A stretch of DNA of 64,000 bases, taken from the NCBI GenBank assembly GCA_019022495.1, contig JAFEKR010000011.1, positions 186,001 through 250,000 of the forward strand. The letters are read 5' to 3'. Made by a program: the position numbers and the translations under genes. The notes beneath the pieces were generated by a model, which was not told the origin of the DNA, did not search any database, and saw only the letters and a program-made list of their open reading frames with translations. Of the stretch, positions 44,200 to 56,160 are shown piece after piece (within the stretch, counting starts at the first letter, position 1; each line of letters starts with the position of its first letter). The DNA comes from Epichloe hybrida (lineage: Eukaryota; Ascomycota; Sordariomycetes; Hypocreales; Clavicipitaceae).

Positions 44200-45199
44200 T
44201 AAGAAGGCCCTAAAGCTAGGCTAGCCTAGCTAGGCCTAGAAGGTAAGCTAGGCCTAGAAGGGCTAGGCATACTAGCATTAGAATCGTGATCTAAGGGGCA
44301 AAAAGAGAAATCTATAGTGAAGTGAGTCTAGGTCTTTTTTACCAATTTTTTCCAATTTTTTCCAATTTTTGCTGATTTTGCTGATTTTTGTTTTCTTAGG
44401 GGTTTTATAACTAATTTAAAGAGCAAAAAGATTATAAAAACAAGAGCAAATATAAGTAATAGTAATATAACTAGCTTAACTATATAAGGGTTTTTCTAAA
44501 TGTTTTTTTTTAATTTACTAAGGTAAAAAGAAAAGAGAAAGCAAGGGAATACCCCTCCTTAAAGATTTTTTCACTTACCTAAGCAAGTGAGTCATAAATA
44601 ACGCAATTAACTAAGTAGTTTAATTAGACTAATTAAACTACAAGAGCCCCACAAAAGACCTATAAAAGACCCACTTTTTATATTTACTCTATAAAATTAG
44701 AATCATATAACTATACATTTAAAATTATATAAATTTACCTAATTTATAGCTTTTTTTATAAATTTTACTTAGAAATAAATAATTTTAATTTATAAAGAAT
44801 CTTTTTTATATAAAGAAGTATAATTTTAAAGTATAGTAAGTCTTTTATAATTATATTATACTAATTATATTATATTTATCTTATATTCCTTAATATTAAA
44901 GAAATTATAAATTTATTATCATTAAATACTATATTTAAATTAAAATGTAATATAATATAATAAGTTATATACTTAAAAGCGATTTTAATAAATAACGCCT
45001 TTTTTTAACTTATATTACTAACATTATAAAAACATTTTTCTTTCATTACTTATATATTTAAAATGTTTTACCTTTGCATACTTTTCTGCACTAACCCTAA
45101 GGTCTGGAATCGCCTCTAAAAGATAAATTATATTAATATTTAAAATCCTTACCTTTATCTCTCCCCCCCTATAATATTATACTATAATAAAGCTAGTAA
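44200..45199. other. Degenerate stretch without a recognisable gene
   Basis: It contains a block of CTAGGC/GCCTAG-type short inverted repeats (44215-44270), CCAATTTTTT tandem units at about 44340-44370, and otherwise AT-rich RIP debris. Nothing coding can be read. Confidence 0.5.
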
Positions 45200-46418
45200 T
45201 AAGAGTATAAATAAAATACTAATAGTTATTAATATAGGCTTAGGGAGGCTAGCTTAAAGTAATTACTACTTAAATATAAGAATAAAATAGTTTAATATCT
45301 AATAAAGTAAGGATAACATAATAGTAAACTAAAACTAATTTATATATCCTAAAGATATAAAATATTATAATAAGATTACTAGCCTTATCCTAAGTAATAA
45401 AGTTACCTAAGTATAGTGTATTATACTAGCTATAGCTAACTAAGTAGTAAACTATACTTAAACTAAAGTAAGAGCTATAAACACTAATAATAGTAATATT
45501 TATACTACTAAAAAAGTATTAAAAATAGCCCTTAAGGAGGCTATTAAGAAGAAAGCTAAAGATAATAACTCCTTAACCCAGGTAAGTATTATAGCTAGGC
45601 TAGCACTAAAATAACTAAATACTAACCCCCCCCCTTTTTAAATCCCGAGAAAATAATATAAAGAAGTACTTATAAGAGAAAACACTATATAGGAATTACT
45701 CTAGTTTAAGGGCATAGAAAATATAGTTATAGCTATAAATAAAGCTATTAGATAAGCCTTAGTAATAGTAGCTAGAAAACTCCTTAGTAAGAATATAATT
45801 ATTACCTTTAAAGGAAATATAGTATAATATAAAGAAAACTAAAAATAAATTACTAAAGTATTTAGCCTAAAGGTAACTATTCTTTATTATATACTTAGTA
45901 TTATTATTAAGGGTTTCTTAATAAAGTATATATCTATTAAAAACCTAGTAATAAAGATTAAAAAAGTAAATAAAGTAAATATAATTAAGGTAACTATAAG
46001 ATACCCTTAGGGTAAAGATACCTAGTAAATTACTTTAATTCTTAGACTAGCTAAAATTAAAGATACTAATAAGATATACTAAGATAAAATAGTATTTAAA
46101 GTAAAGCTATTTTAAACTAAACTATATAATAAGACCTTATAACCTAGATAGTACTATAATTACTTTTAAATAGAATATATTACTAAGTTTTATAAGGTAA
46201 TACTAAGGTATAGTAAGTATAAAGCTAGCTAGTATAAGGATAAAAAGATATTATACCTTATAATAAATAAATAACTTAAGGAAAACTATATCTTATACTC
46301 TAGGCAATACTTAGCTTAGTCTAGAGATTACCTAGTACTAAAAGAGAAGTAAAATATAGTAAAGGTAAAATACCTAGAATAACCTTCTTACTTTACCTTT
46401 AACTCCCTTAGTAAGAAT
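45200..46418 (+). pseudogene. LINE (Tad1-like) ORF1 remnant with zinc-knuckle block
   Basis: The plus strand at about 45660-46400 gives a gag-like ORF1 reading: KVFSLKVTILYYILSIIIKG-like text, then a Cys-knuckle relic YYNY-x-IEYITKFYK and RYSKYKASQYKDKK in which Cys and His codons look changed to Tyr (TG to TA, CA to TA), and finally YLA(stop)SRDYLVLKEK. This spacing is that of the multi-CCHC end of Tad-type LINE ORF1. It is cut off exactly where the hAT-type element begins at 46419; no ORF2 (endonuclease/RT) follows. Confidence 0.55.
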
Positions 46419-47346
46419 CAGAGTATTGTTTGTAGTGTAGTTAGTGTAGTTTTTAGGAAGAATCTGTATTTGTAATGTAGTTTTTTTTTCTTATAGTTAA
46501 TGTATTGTAGTTTTTTTTTTATAGTTAGTGTATTATAGTTTTTTTTATAGTGTAGTGTAATGTAGTTTTTTTTTGCTTATAGTGTAATGTAATTAGTGTA
46601 GTTACTAATTACACTAACTACAAAAACTATAAGTATAGTGTTAGTAAAAAAGAAAGTAAGCCTTTTTATTATATAATGTTATTATAAGGATTAAAAGAAA
46701 GCTAGTTATATAGAAGCTTTTATTATTACCTATTTTACTTAATTAGTTATAGAATTTATAATATTTACCTTTTTTTAAGGATTTTACTATAACTAGGGTT
46801 ATTTATAATATTATAACTTTTTAATAATATTATTATATTTATTACTTTATTTTACTAATATAACTTTAAGAAAAACTAACTTATTCTTTTATTTACTATT
46901 ACTACTAATTATTTACTATTTCTATAATTTATTATTATTATTTTAATTAAAAATACCCTAAACTAATATAATATAATTAGTTAATAAATCTAAATAAATA
47001 ATAAGAAGTTAATAAAGTATATACTTAGTATTAATATATTATTAGTTATATAATAAGAACTTTAAAAAAGCTAAAACTATTTATTTACTATTTAAACTAA
47101 TTAAATATTACTTTAAGCTTTATAATTCTAAAGCTTTAAGAAGTTATATATAGTAACTTTATATATCTTATTATAATAATATATAAAGAAAAAATATAAT
47201 AAACTAATATTTATAATTTATTAATAGATAACTAATAGTATTATTTTAAGTACCCTATATAGCTTAATTAAGCTATAAAAAATAAGTTTAACTTATTTTT
47301 AAAAATAATACTAGGACTTAGTTTTATATAATATACTATACTTATT

Positions 47347-47502
47347 GAAAAGACGCGGCGCAGACCCGGAAGAGGGTCGGCGCTGGCCCGTTTACAGACG
47401 CAAGAGGGTTTTTCTTCCTAGCAAAGGGTTTTCCCTCTTGACTAAGCGGATGGAGTACTAGGAACAGCTACATAGTTAGCTAGCTAGCGTAAAGAATATA
47501 TA
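47347..47502 (+). mobile_element. 156 bp 5'-truncated insertion inside the hAT-type element
   Basis: It is absent from copy 2 of the hAT-type element and flanked by TATACTTATT at 47337-47346 and 47503-47512. It is the 3' end of the family seen at 42166-43519. This copy is GC-richer, with intact CpG steps (GACGCGGCGCAG), so it has suffered little RIP and is probably young. The sequence just downstream (47523-47580) is an older, decayed copy of the same 3' end. Confidence 0.7.
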
Positions 47503-47819
47503 TATACTTATTATAAAACGTAATTAAAGTACTAGGACTAGCTATATAATTAGCTATTTAGTAAAAAGAATATATATATACTTATTATAAAAGCTTTAAT
47601 AACCTTAATTACTATTATTTTACTTTTATTATTATTTTAAAAAAATATAAAAGAAAAACATTTTTATAATATTAATATTTTTAAAAACCTTAAAATATAA
47701 AGTTATTAAAAACTATAGCTTTTACTATAGTAATTTACTTATAATTACTAGTATTTATATTTAAGTTATTTATTTATTATTTATTTATTATTAAACTTTA
47801 ACACTAATAATATTATAAG

Positions 47820-47990
47820 TAATCTTAGTAATCTTAGTAATCTTAGTAATACTAGTAATATTAGTAATATTAGTATTATAAGCTATTATAAGCTATTATA
47901 AGCTATTATAAGCTATTATAAGCTATTATAAGCTATTATAAGCTATTATAAGCTATTATAAGCTATTATAAGCTATAATAAAATATAATA
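47820..47990 (+). repeat. Short tandem repeats (CTTAGTAAT, then AGCTATTATA)
   Basis: Three or four CTTAGTAAT-type units are followed by nine exact AGCTATTATA units at 47881-47970 and a decayed tenth. In the inverted copy of the element this array is the site where the LTR element is inserted. Confidence 0.9.
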
Positions 47991-48594
47991 AGCTACTTAT
48001 ATTAAGTTTACTAGTAGTTTTTTTTATAGTTTTTTAAAATAAGTAATAATAATGATTTATAGAAATATAAAATCATTTATAGAAATAGTAAATAATATAA
48101 TAAGAAGGTTTTTCTTTAAGTTATATTAAGGAAATAAAGTATTAAGTTAAATAGTATTATTAAAAAAGTATAATATTATATATAACCTTACTTAGTTATA
48201 GTAAAATCACTAAAATAATATAATATTATAAATTCTATAATTAATTAAATAAAATAAGTAATAATAAAAGCTTTTATATAACTAGTATTCTTTTAATCCT
48301 TATAATACTAATAACTAATAAAAAGTCTAATACTATATTTATAGTGTTTATAATTAGTGTAGTTTAGGAAAAAAAATTTATAGTGTAATATATTATAGTT
48401 TTTTTTTATAGTTAGTGTAATATAGTTTTTTTTTCCTTATAGTTAGTGTAGTTTATAGTGTAGTTACTACACTACACTATAAATACTACACTACACTACA
48501 CGTTTTAGTGCAATACTCTGCTTGTAATAGAAGCTAGTAATTAAAAGGTCCTTTAACTAGAAAGGGCTAAAAATAGGTCTTATTTTTAACACCC

Positions 48595-49131
48595 TGTGAT
48601 GATCTAGGCTTTGCCTAGACCTAGCAATATAGGTGTCAATTGTATGAGTTACAGGGACTTGTACAATGCGTATTCTTTTGTTGCTATAGCGCAATGGAAT
48701 TAGGGTTAAACCCACATAGTAGCGCAAGCACCCACGATTAGTCCATTAGGGCTAGACCATGACATTTGTACAAGTCTCCTAAGGTCATAGGTTCGAACCG
48801 GCTACGTGCGCAAGCACTATAGGGTAGCTATAACGGGGTTTTGCCTAGGCTTATAGGGATAATAGAAGAGAGGGTCCCTAGGGGATGCGCGGTATTGCTA
48901 GCTTACAAGGGGTTAATAGGAAGAAGATTACCTAGGGAAAGGGCCTATGTGATAATCTAGGCTTTGCCTAGACCTAGCAATATAGGTGTTAATTGCACAA
49001 GTTACAGGGACTTGTACAATGCGTATTCTTTTGTTACCTTCTATGGCGTAACGGAATTAGGGTCAAACCCACATGGTGGCGCAGGCACCCGCGATTAGCC
49101 CTATGGGCTAGACCATAACATTTGTATAAGT
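48595..49131 (+). repeat. Pair of about 180 bp direct repeats with little RIP
   Basis: The sequence at 48595-48775 recurs at 48948-49131, both starting TGTGAT(G/A)ATCTAGGC. Each has an inner inverted repeat (ACTTGTACAATG near the start, CATTTGTACAAGT at the end). Near 48687 and 49044 there is an A-box-like TGGCGTAACGG/TAGCGCAATGG, and GGTTCGAACC, like a tRNA B box, lies at 48790-48799 after the first copy only. These could be solo LTRs or a tRNA-derived SINE; I cannot decide. Confidence 0.6.
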
Positions 49132-49539
49132 GTCAGGGAGAGCTCCCTTAAAGCATAGGTTATATGAGGGCAGCGCGCACTAACAGGGATAAAACGCGAG
49201 GTTAGACATTAGTAAATATGATGTATTAAAAGTACCTCCATAGACTAGTTATTACTATAGCGCACTATGTACCTTTTAGGTACAAAAGTTAGGTGCTATT
49301 TGCACCTTTAATTAACCAAAATTAAACGCTTTTTATTATCTATTTATACCCCTACCTTAATAGTTATAAGCCTAGGAGGCTTTTATTGCTATTTTTATTA
49401 CTATCTTTAAAGATTATTAGCTCTATTAATTTAATTTAATTAACACTTACTAATATTATAAGATAAACACCCTTATTATATTATTTATTAGTTAATATCA
49501 CATCCTACGCTTCCCTTAACTAATATATTCCCCTTTATA

Positions 49540-52147
49540 ATATCTAAAGAAACCCTAAATATAGTGTTATTATTAGAGAAGGATTAGATTAAGTGGTTTA
49601 CTTAAGTTAAGAACTATGTAAAATTATATAGTATTTAGGAGTATATTAACCCTAATAAGGTTAAATTACTTAAAGAACCTATAATACCTATATACCCCTA
49701 GAGAGGTCTAAGACTAAAGATTACACTAGATAACCCTAATGCTCTTAAAGATTAGAAGATTACTTATAAAGATATAAAGGACTAATTTAACTTTAAATAT
49801 AAAGAACTTTAATTTAACCTTATAAAGTATATAAACCTATTAAAGTAAATACTACAGATTAGGGAATATATTTATAAGACCCTTTTAAAGAATATATAAG
49901 ACTCTCTTAACTTTAACTCTAAAGTAAAGGAAAAGGAGTTAGTTTAATATTATACCTATAGAATACTTAAGCTTCTTTATAATTAATATAAGCTAAACAC
50001 TAAGAAAATGCTTATCCTTATAGAGAATTACCTTAATAATTACTTATAAGCTAAAGGTACTTATAATTAGTATAAGTAAGCTATAATAATAGAGGTACTA
50101 TAGAGAAATTATCTAAATCTTAAGACTTAATAAACTAAGGAGATAATACTATATAAGTTTATTATCCCTCTTTAAAGTAAATTTAAGGTATTCTAGAAGA
50201 AGTAAAATAACTTACTAAATAAAGGAAAGAACTATAGCTTCCTTAAGGTAGTTAGTAAGTTTAAAAGAGATTATAAAGCTTCTTAGAGCTTAATAATAAT
50301 AAAATTAGCTAATAACACTATTATTACTAAGAGATTAAATAGTTAGAGTAAATTAGAGTAAAAGAAGTGCCCTAAATACTCTAGTTATAATATTAGAGAT
50401 ACCTTAAAGTAATAAGAATCCTATAATTTATTTAAGGCTCTCTATAAGCTAGAGGCTACTCCTAAGGACTAGGAAGTTAGGAAGAACTCTAAAGATAATA
50501 TTAAGAGATATCTAAAGGAAAACCTATAAGAGAGATTAAAAGCTATAAGTTAAAAGCTAGAGAAAAGGGAGAAAAGTAGTAATATTATTATCCCCTTATA
50601 AAACCTAATAAATAACTTACTTATAGTAACTCTAGGAGAGAAAACTATAAATATATTATTATTTATATACTTATAAAGCTCTTAACCTTTTAGAAAAGTT
50701 ATATATTTAACTTTAAATACTATAGATAGCTCTAAAGAGAATTAGAATATAGTTATCTATAATTCTAAAGCTAATATTTCTATTTTTAATAATATTTATT
50801 AGTTTAAATAGTCTAAGTTTAATAAAACTATTATAATAGAGGTTAAAGCTAGAGGCATAATTTATATATCCTTAGGATAAGGACTAGTCTATATATCTAT
50901 TATAGATCTAGTATTATAAAGGCTAAGGAGGATCATAGTGTAAAGTGCTTTGCTAATTCTAGAATTCTATGTAAACCTAGTATTAGTAATAATTTTAATA
51001 AAGGTAAGGATTTATTAGAACTAGAAAAAGAGCTTCCTATTCTAAGGAAAGTATCCTATTACTAAGCTTTATAATATTAATAAGCTTTATATATTATCTA
51101 TACTCTTAGATAACTTAAAAGAAGCTTACACTATAACTAGTAAAGCACTAAGGCTACCTATAAAAGGAAATATAAAGCTTTAGTATTAATGATATAGTTA
51201 TCTAGATAAAAAGGCCTTTATAAAGATTATAAATATTACTCTTAGCGTTAAATTAATAGGACCTAAGCTTATAGAGTGTAAGATCTATGCTATAGGCAAA
51301 GCTAAGCGCTAGAGATTATAGGTTACACTAGAAGGGCTTCCTTAGGGACCTAAATATAGCCTTTTAGTTAATCTAGACTATTATAACTCTTCTTATTAGA
51401 ATAGTAATAGGTATTAGTGTGTTTTTATATGCCTTATAACCTTAATGCATTTCTTCTATTTATTTAAGACTAAAGATAAAATTTATAATAGCTTCTATAT
51501 AATAATAGCGTTCTTATATATATAATTTAGGGTTTAACTCTAATTTCTATATAGTAATATTAAAAAGGCTTTATTTATAAAGAGCATAAGAGATAAGATA
51601 GCCTTTACTAGCATTATAGTTTATAATTTAGCTCCCTTAATGCTTAGTTAAAATAGAAAGGCAAAGAGATCTAGGGGGGTAGTTAAGCAAAAGGCTTATA
51701 TATTAAGCCTTAAGGCTTACCTTCCTTTAGAACTTAATAATAAGGTCTTTAATATAGTAGTCTATTTACTAAATAAAATACCTTTTAAGTATTATAGGAA
51801 TTAGGTTATACCTTATAAACCCTAGTGGAATTAGGCATAGAAAACAGTCCTAGCCTATTTATAAATATTAGAGGTTTAAAAGCCCTTAATTACATACTTA
51901 TAAGCTTACGAATATAAGGCATTTCTAATAATAATAAAGGCTCTAGAGCATGTTAAATTACATAACGTAATATAATAGTTAGAGTAAAAAGCTTATATTA
52001 AATACCTTATTAGGTATAGAGGCAAGTTATAATACATTATATAGGTGCCTTTGCTTTATAATTATAAGGTTATTATATTAGCATGTGTTTAGTTTAATAA
52101 CAACTCCTTCATTAAGCTAGAAGAAGAGCTAGAATTAGCTTAATAGG
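49540..52147 (+). pseudogene. Copia (Ty1) gag-integrase remnant, RT missing
   Basis: The plus strand reads as a UBN2-type gag (WFK-like start, LKEPIIPIYPQRGL, KKMLILIENYLNNYLQAKGTY), a protease relic (VIYNSKANISIFNN) and a Copia integrase: LDYYNSSYQNSNRYQ, then NRKAKRSRGVVKQKAYI, VYLLNKIPFKYY and LHNVIQQLEQKAYIKYLIRY when stops are read as Gln. The reading ends abruptly at about 52145 before any reverse transcriptase. A possible 5' LTR starts TGTCAGGGAGAGCTCCCT at 49131. Stops make it non-functional. Confidence 0.65.
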
Positions 52148-52148
52148 A

Positions 52149-53019
52149 TGTCACGGCTTGCACCAAAAGGTTAAGAACGAAGTGATAGCTAAGACTATTG
52201 TAGTCACTACTAGATAGATACTAGCTAGGGGCAGGTATGTGAAGGTTTTAATCTCTAACCTAGCACTAATAATATACGTAGTCTTTAATAAATACCTTAC
52301 TTTATAAGCACATAGCTATCTTATAGCTAGCTAGTCTCTTTATTATTTATATAGCCTAAAGGTTCTCTAAAGACTTACTTTAATAAATATCCTATCTTTA
52401 ACCTTTACGCTCCTAATATAATACCTCCCCTATATATAATTAACCTTAATTATAAAGTAAGCTACTTACTTAGGGCGTAGTTACTATATTAAAGCTTTAT
52501 AAGGAAAATAAGATAGAGTACCTTATATTTAGATATATAAGTAAATAAAAAGAAATAATAATAATAATACCACTAATTAAAAATAACCACTTATTATAGT
52601 TAGTAATATTTAAATAGTAGCTTACACATAGCTTTACTATAGCAAAATAAATATTATTACCTATTATATAACTAGAAAAAAAAATAGATAACCTATGTTA
52701 ATTTTTATAATTAGTTAAATAAACAAGGTACCTAATGCTAGGGTTTTAAATAGTCTAACTAAAGGGCTTATATTATAGTTACTATAAGCTTATAGCTATT
52801 AGGCATATATGCGTTTAGCAGTGCTAATAGTTATTATTATAGTTTATAAATTACCTATACGTAGTGCGTTAGATTACTTAAGGGGTCTAGGGTTAATATA
52901 AAAGAGACTAATTTTCCCCCCTTTTACACTTTTCCTTTCTTTTATAATATCCCTTAACCTTATAAGTTACCCTTACTAGCTAAGCAGTAGCTCTCTTGCT
53001 ACTATTGCTTAGTAGTTAC
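52149..53019 (+). mobile_element. Possible LTR or LTR fragment beginning TGTCACGG
   Basis: Right after the Copia remnant the sequence TGTCACGGCTTGCACC has the look of a fungal LTR start, but no partner copy is in the window and the end is not defined. It is not the same as the sequence at 49131, so it seems to belong to another element. The rest, to 53019, is AT-rich and shows no gene. Confidence 0.35.
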
Positions 53020-53858
53020 TAGAGTATTGCACTAAAACGTGTAGTGTAGTGTAGTATTTGTAGTGTAGTGTAGTAACTACACTATAAACTACACTATACT
53101 ATAAACTACACTAACTATAAGGAAAAAAAAACTACATTACACTAACTATAAAAAAAAAGAAACTATAATATATTACACTATAAATTTTTTTTCCTAAACT
53201 ACACTAACTACAAACACTATAAATATAGTATTAATCTTTTTATTAGTTATTAGTATTATAAGGATTAAAAGAATGCTAGTTATATAAAAGCTTTTATTAT
53301 TACCTATTTTAATTAATTAATTATAGAATTTATAATATTATATTATAACTAAGTAAGGTTATATATAATATTATACTTTTTAATAATACTATTTAACTTA
53401 ATACTTTATTTCCCTAATATAACTTAAAGAAAAACCTTTTTATTATATTATTTACTATTTCTATAAATTATTTTATATTTCTATAAATCATTATTATTAC
53501 TTATTTTAAAAAAACTATAAAAAGAACTACTAGTAAACTTAATATAAGTAGCTTATTATATCTTATTATAGCTTATAATGTATGGCTAGAATTGTGACCT
53601 CTCAAGACCTCTCTCGAGACCTCTCACAAGACCACAGGCCTCTAGACCTCGGCATCGTCAGATCTATTGGCATCGCCGGATCAATCGGATCCCTAGTCAT
53701 GTGACTATCTAGCTAGATAAAATCCCTAGATTCCCTCCCCTTTCATAGAAAATTAACTCTCCCCTTTTGTGTGGTTACTATAGTATATACTCTAAGTTTG
53801 TTTAATTAATAAGATAACTAGACATTAAAAAGAGACCTTAGTAGCTTGGATCCTCGCG

Positions 53859-54161
53859 ATGGATCGCAAATATCGCAGACCTAGATCCCGTTATCTAGGT
53901 TCTAGCTTCAATATCGTTAAATTCGTTAGTATTGTTAGCATTGTCAATATCATCGTTTTTATCGTTATCATTAGCTTCATTATCAAGACTGTCTTTTCCG
54001 TTGTTTTAGGGTGTTATTTTTCCCCTAACAAAACTAGTGGAGGAACGGGGAATGGTCCTATTAGACCTTCTGCTATTAAATTCGATAATCCTCTCCTAAC
54101 ATTGCCTCTCTTATTATTTCCCCCTTTGGATATCCCTTTATACAATTATTATAATTGTTAG
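53859..54161 (+). other. LTR-embedded open frame, doubtful coding
   Basis: A 100-codon frame starts inside the 5' LTR (MDRKYRRPRSRYLGSSF) and is followed by an Ile/Val-rich hydrophobic stretch; the 3' LTR keeps the same frame open at 56641-56838 (65 codons). The hydrophobic part comes from a low-complexity GTTAGTATC/ATCGTT-like tract, so it may be open by chance. It is reported because it is the only open frame above 75 codons in the 34 kb AT block and exists in two copies. Confidence 0.25.
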
Positions 54162-54759
54162 TAGCGTTTTACCTCTTTTCCTTTTGATCCAGGTTAGCTA
54201 GATTAAACCCTCCCTTCGTTCTGATTAATTAATCTAGGTTATCTAACTAATCTAACATTGTCAAAATCGTTGGATTAGTTAGGTTAATTAATCGGAACCG
54301 TCACGACCTTTTCTCCTTTGATCTAGGCAGTTAGATCGAACCCTCCCTTCGTTCCGATCAATTAATCTAGGTCACCTAACTAATCTAGGTTACCTGACTA
54401 ATCTAATATCGTTAAAATCGTTAGATTAGTTAGATTAATTAATCAGAACTAGCATGACCTTTTCCCCTTGATCTAGGCAGCTAGATTAAATCCCTTTATT
54501 CTGATCATTTAATTAAGGTTATCTAACTTATCCGATATTATTAAAATCATCGGATTTGTCAAATTAAATGATCACGACTGTTACAACCTTTTCCCTCTTA
54601 ACCTAGCTTAAACCGATTTAATACCCTAGTTTTGCTTAGCTTTCCGTTAGGGAGGCAAGCATCTAGACCTTCGAATTTGACCTTTAATAAATCAGGTCTT
54701 TCATGATTAGACCTTTGACCTAACCTTTGTTAGCTAGGTCTGTTATTAAAGATTAATTA

Positions 54760-56160
54760 ATCTAACTATCTAACAAGGCCTCTAACCGTTAAAGACCTCT
54801 CTAACTAACGATTTCTCTGATAATTAACGAGGAATCCGATGTATAGAAGGTCTTTTGACAAGGTCTCTAACTGTCTAATAAGGCCTCTAACCCTTAAAGA
54901 TCTCTCTGACTGACGATTTCACTGACTTTTAAAGAGGAATCTAATGTATAGAAGGTCTTCTAACGAGGTCTTCGCCTGCTAACGACCTCTCTGGCCGTTA
55001 AAGATCTCTCTAACTAACAATTCCCCTAACCTTTAAAGGGGAATTTAATGTATAGAAGGTCTTCTAAAGGGGTCTCTGCTATCTAACAAGGCCTCTAACC
55101 ATTAAAGACCTCTCTAACTAACGATTTCTCTGACAATTAACGAGAAATCCAATGTATAAAAGGTCTTCTAACGAGGTCTCTAACTGTCTGACGAGACCTC
55201 TAACCATTAAAGACCTCTCTAACTAATGATTTCTCTAACCTTTAAAGGGGAATTTAATGTACAGAAGGTCTTCTAACGAGGTCTTCGCCTGCTAACGACC
55301 CCTCTAGCCGTTGAAGATCCCTCTGACTAACGATTCCCCTAACCTTTAAAGGGGAATTTAATGTACAGAAGGTCTTCTAAAGGGGTCTCTGCTGTCTAAC
55401 AAGGCCTCTAACCATTAAAGACCTCTCTAACTGACGATTTCTCTGATGATTAACAAGGAATCCGATGTATAGAAGGTCTTCTAACAAGGTCTCTAATTGT
55501 CTGATAAGGCCTCTAACCCTTAAAGATCTCTCTAACTGACGATTTCTCTGACTTTTAAAGGGGAATCTAATGTATAGAAGGTCTTCTAACAAGGTCTCTA
55601 ACCACTAACGAAAGCTTCCGTTGTTAGACTAATTAATCTAACTGTCTAACGAGGCCTCTAACCGTTAAAGACCTCTCTAACTAACGATTCCTCTAATAAT
55701 TAACGAGGAATCTAATGTACAGAAGGTCTTCTAAAGAGGCCTTTGCTATTAACAAAAGCTTTCACTATTAGACTAATTAATCTAACTGTCTAACGAGGCC
55801 TCTAACCGTTAAAGACCTCTCTAACTAACGATTTCTCTAACAATTAACAAGGAATCCGATATACAGAAGGTCTTCTAAAGAGGCCTCTGCCCGCTGACGA
55901 AAGCTTCCGTCATTAGACTAATTAATCTAACTATCTGACAAGGCCTCTAACCCTTAAAGACCTCTTTAACTAACAATTCCTCTGACTTTTAAAGAGGAAT
56001 TTAACTAATAGAAGGTCTTCTAAAGAGGTCTCTAACCGCTAATAAGGGCTTCTGTTGTTAGACTAATTAATCCGACCGTTAAAGATCCCTCTAACTAACG
56101 ATTCCTCTGACAATTAAAGAGGTCTCTAACTATTAGAAAGGTCTTCTACTACGAATTAAT
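54760..56160 (+). repeat. Tandem array of about 105 bp units inside the LTR element
   Basis: Imperfect units share GAAGGTCTTCTAA, GCCTCTAACC, TTAAAGACCTCTCTAACT and AACGATT(T/C)CTCT. The GAAGGTCTT core recurs roughly every 104-110 bp from 54840 to 55570; after that some units are longer (about 145 bp) because they carry an extra GACTAATTAATCTAACTGTC-like segment. Unit variants differ mainly by transitions. Shorter related ATTAATCTAGGT repeats occur at 54220-54560. Confidence 0.8.

Larger units (their letters stand above)
46419..48520. mobile_element. Non-autonomous hAT-type element, copy 1
   Basis: It starts CAGAGTATTG and ends with the exact inverted CAATACTCTG. Next to both ends are GTAGTGTAG-type subterminal repeats, typical of hAT transposase binding regions. 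The 2.1 kb interior has no readable transposase. The same element lies inverted at 53020-58128. Its flanks (GTAAGAAT left, CTTGTAAT right) do not form a clean 8 bp duplication, so one end may have been rearranged. Confidence 0.7.

Noticed and set aside
48790..48799. tRNA gene suggested by GGTTCGAACC
   Set aside because: No acceptor, D or anticodon stems pair at correct spacing, and the T-stem itself does not pair beyond one or two bases.
54760..56160. Tandem array resembling a CRISPR array
   Set aside because: This is a eukaryotic transposon region; units are contiguous and degenerate with no unique spacers and no cas genes.
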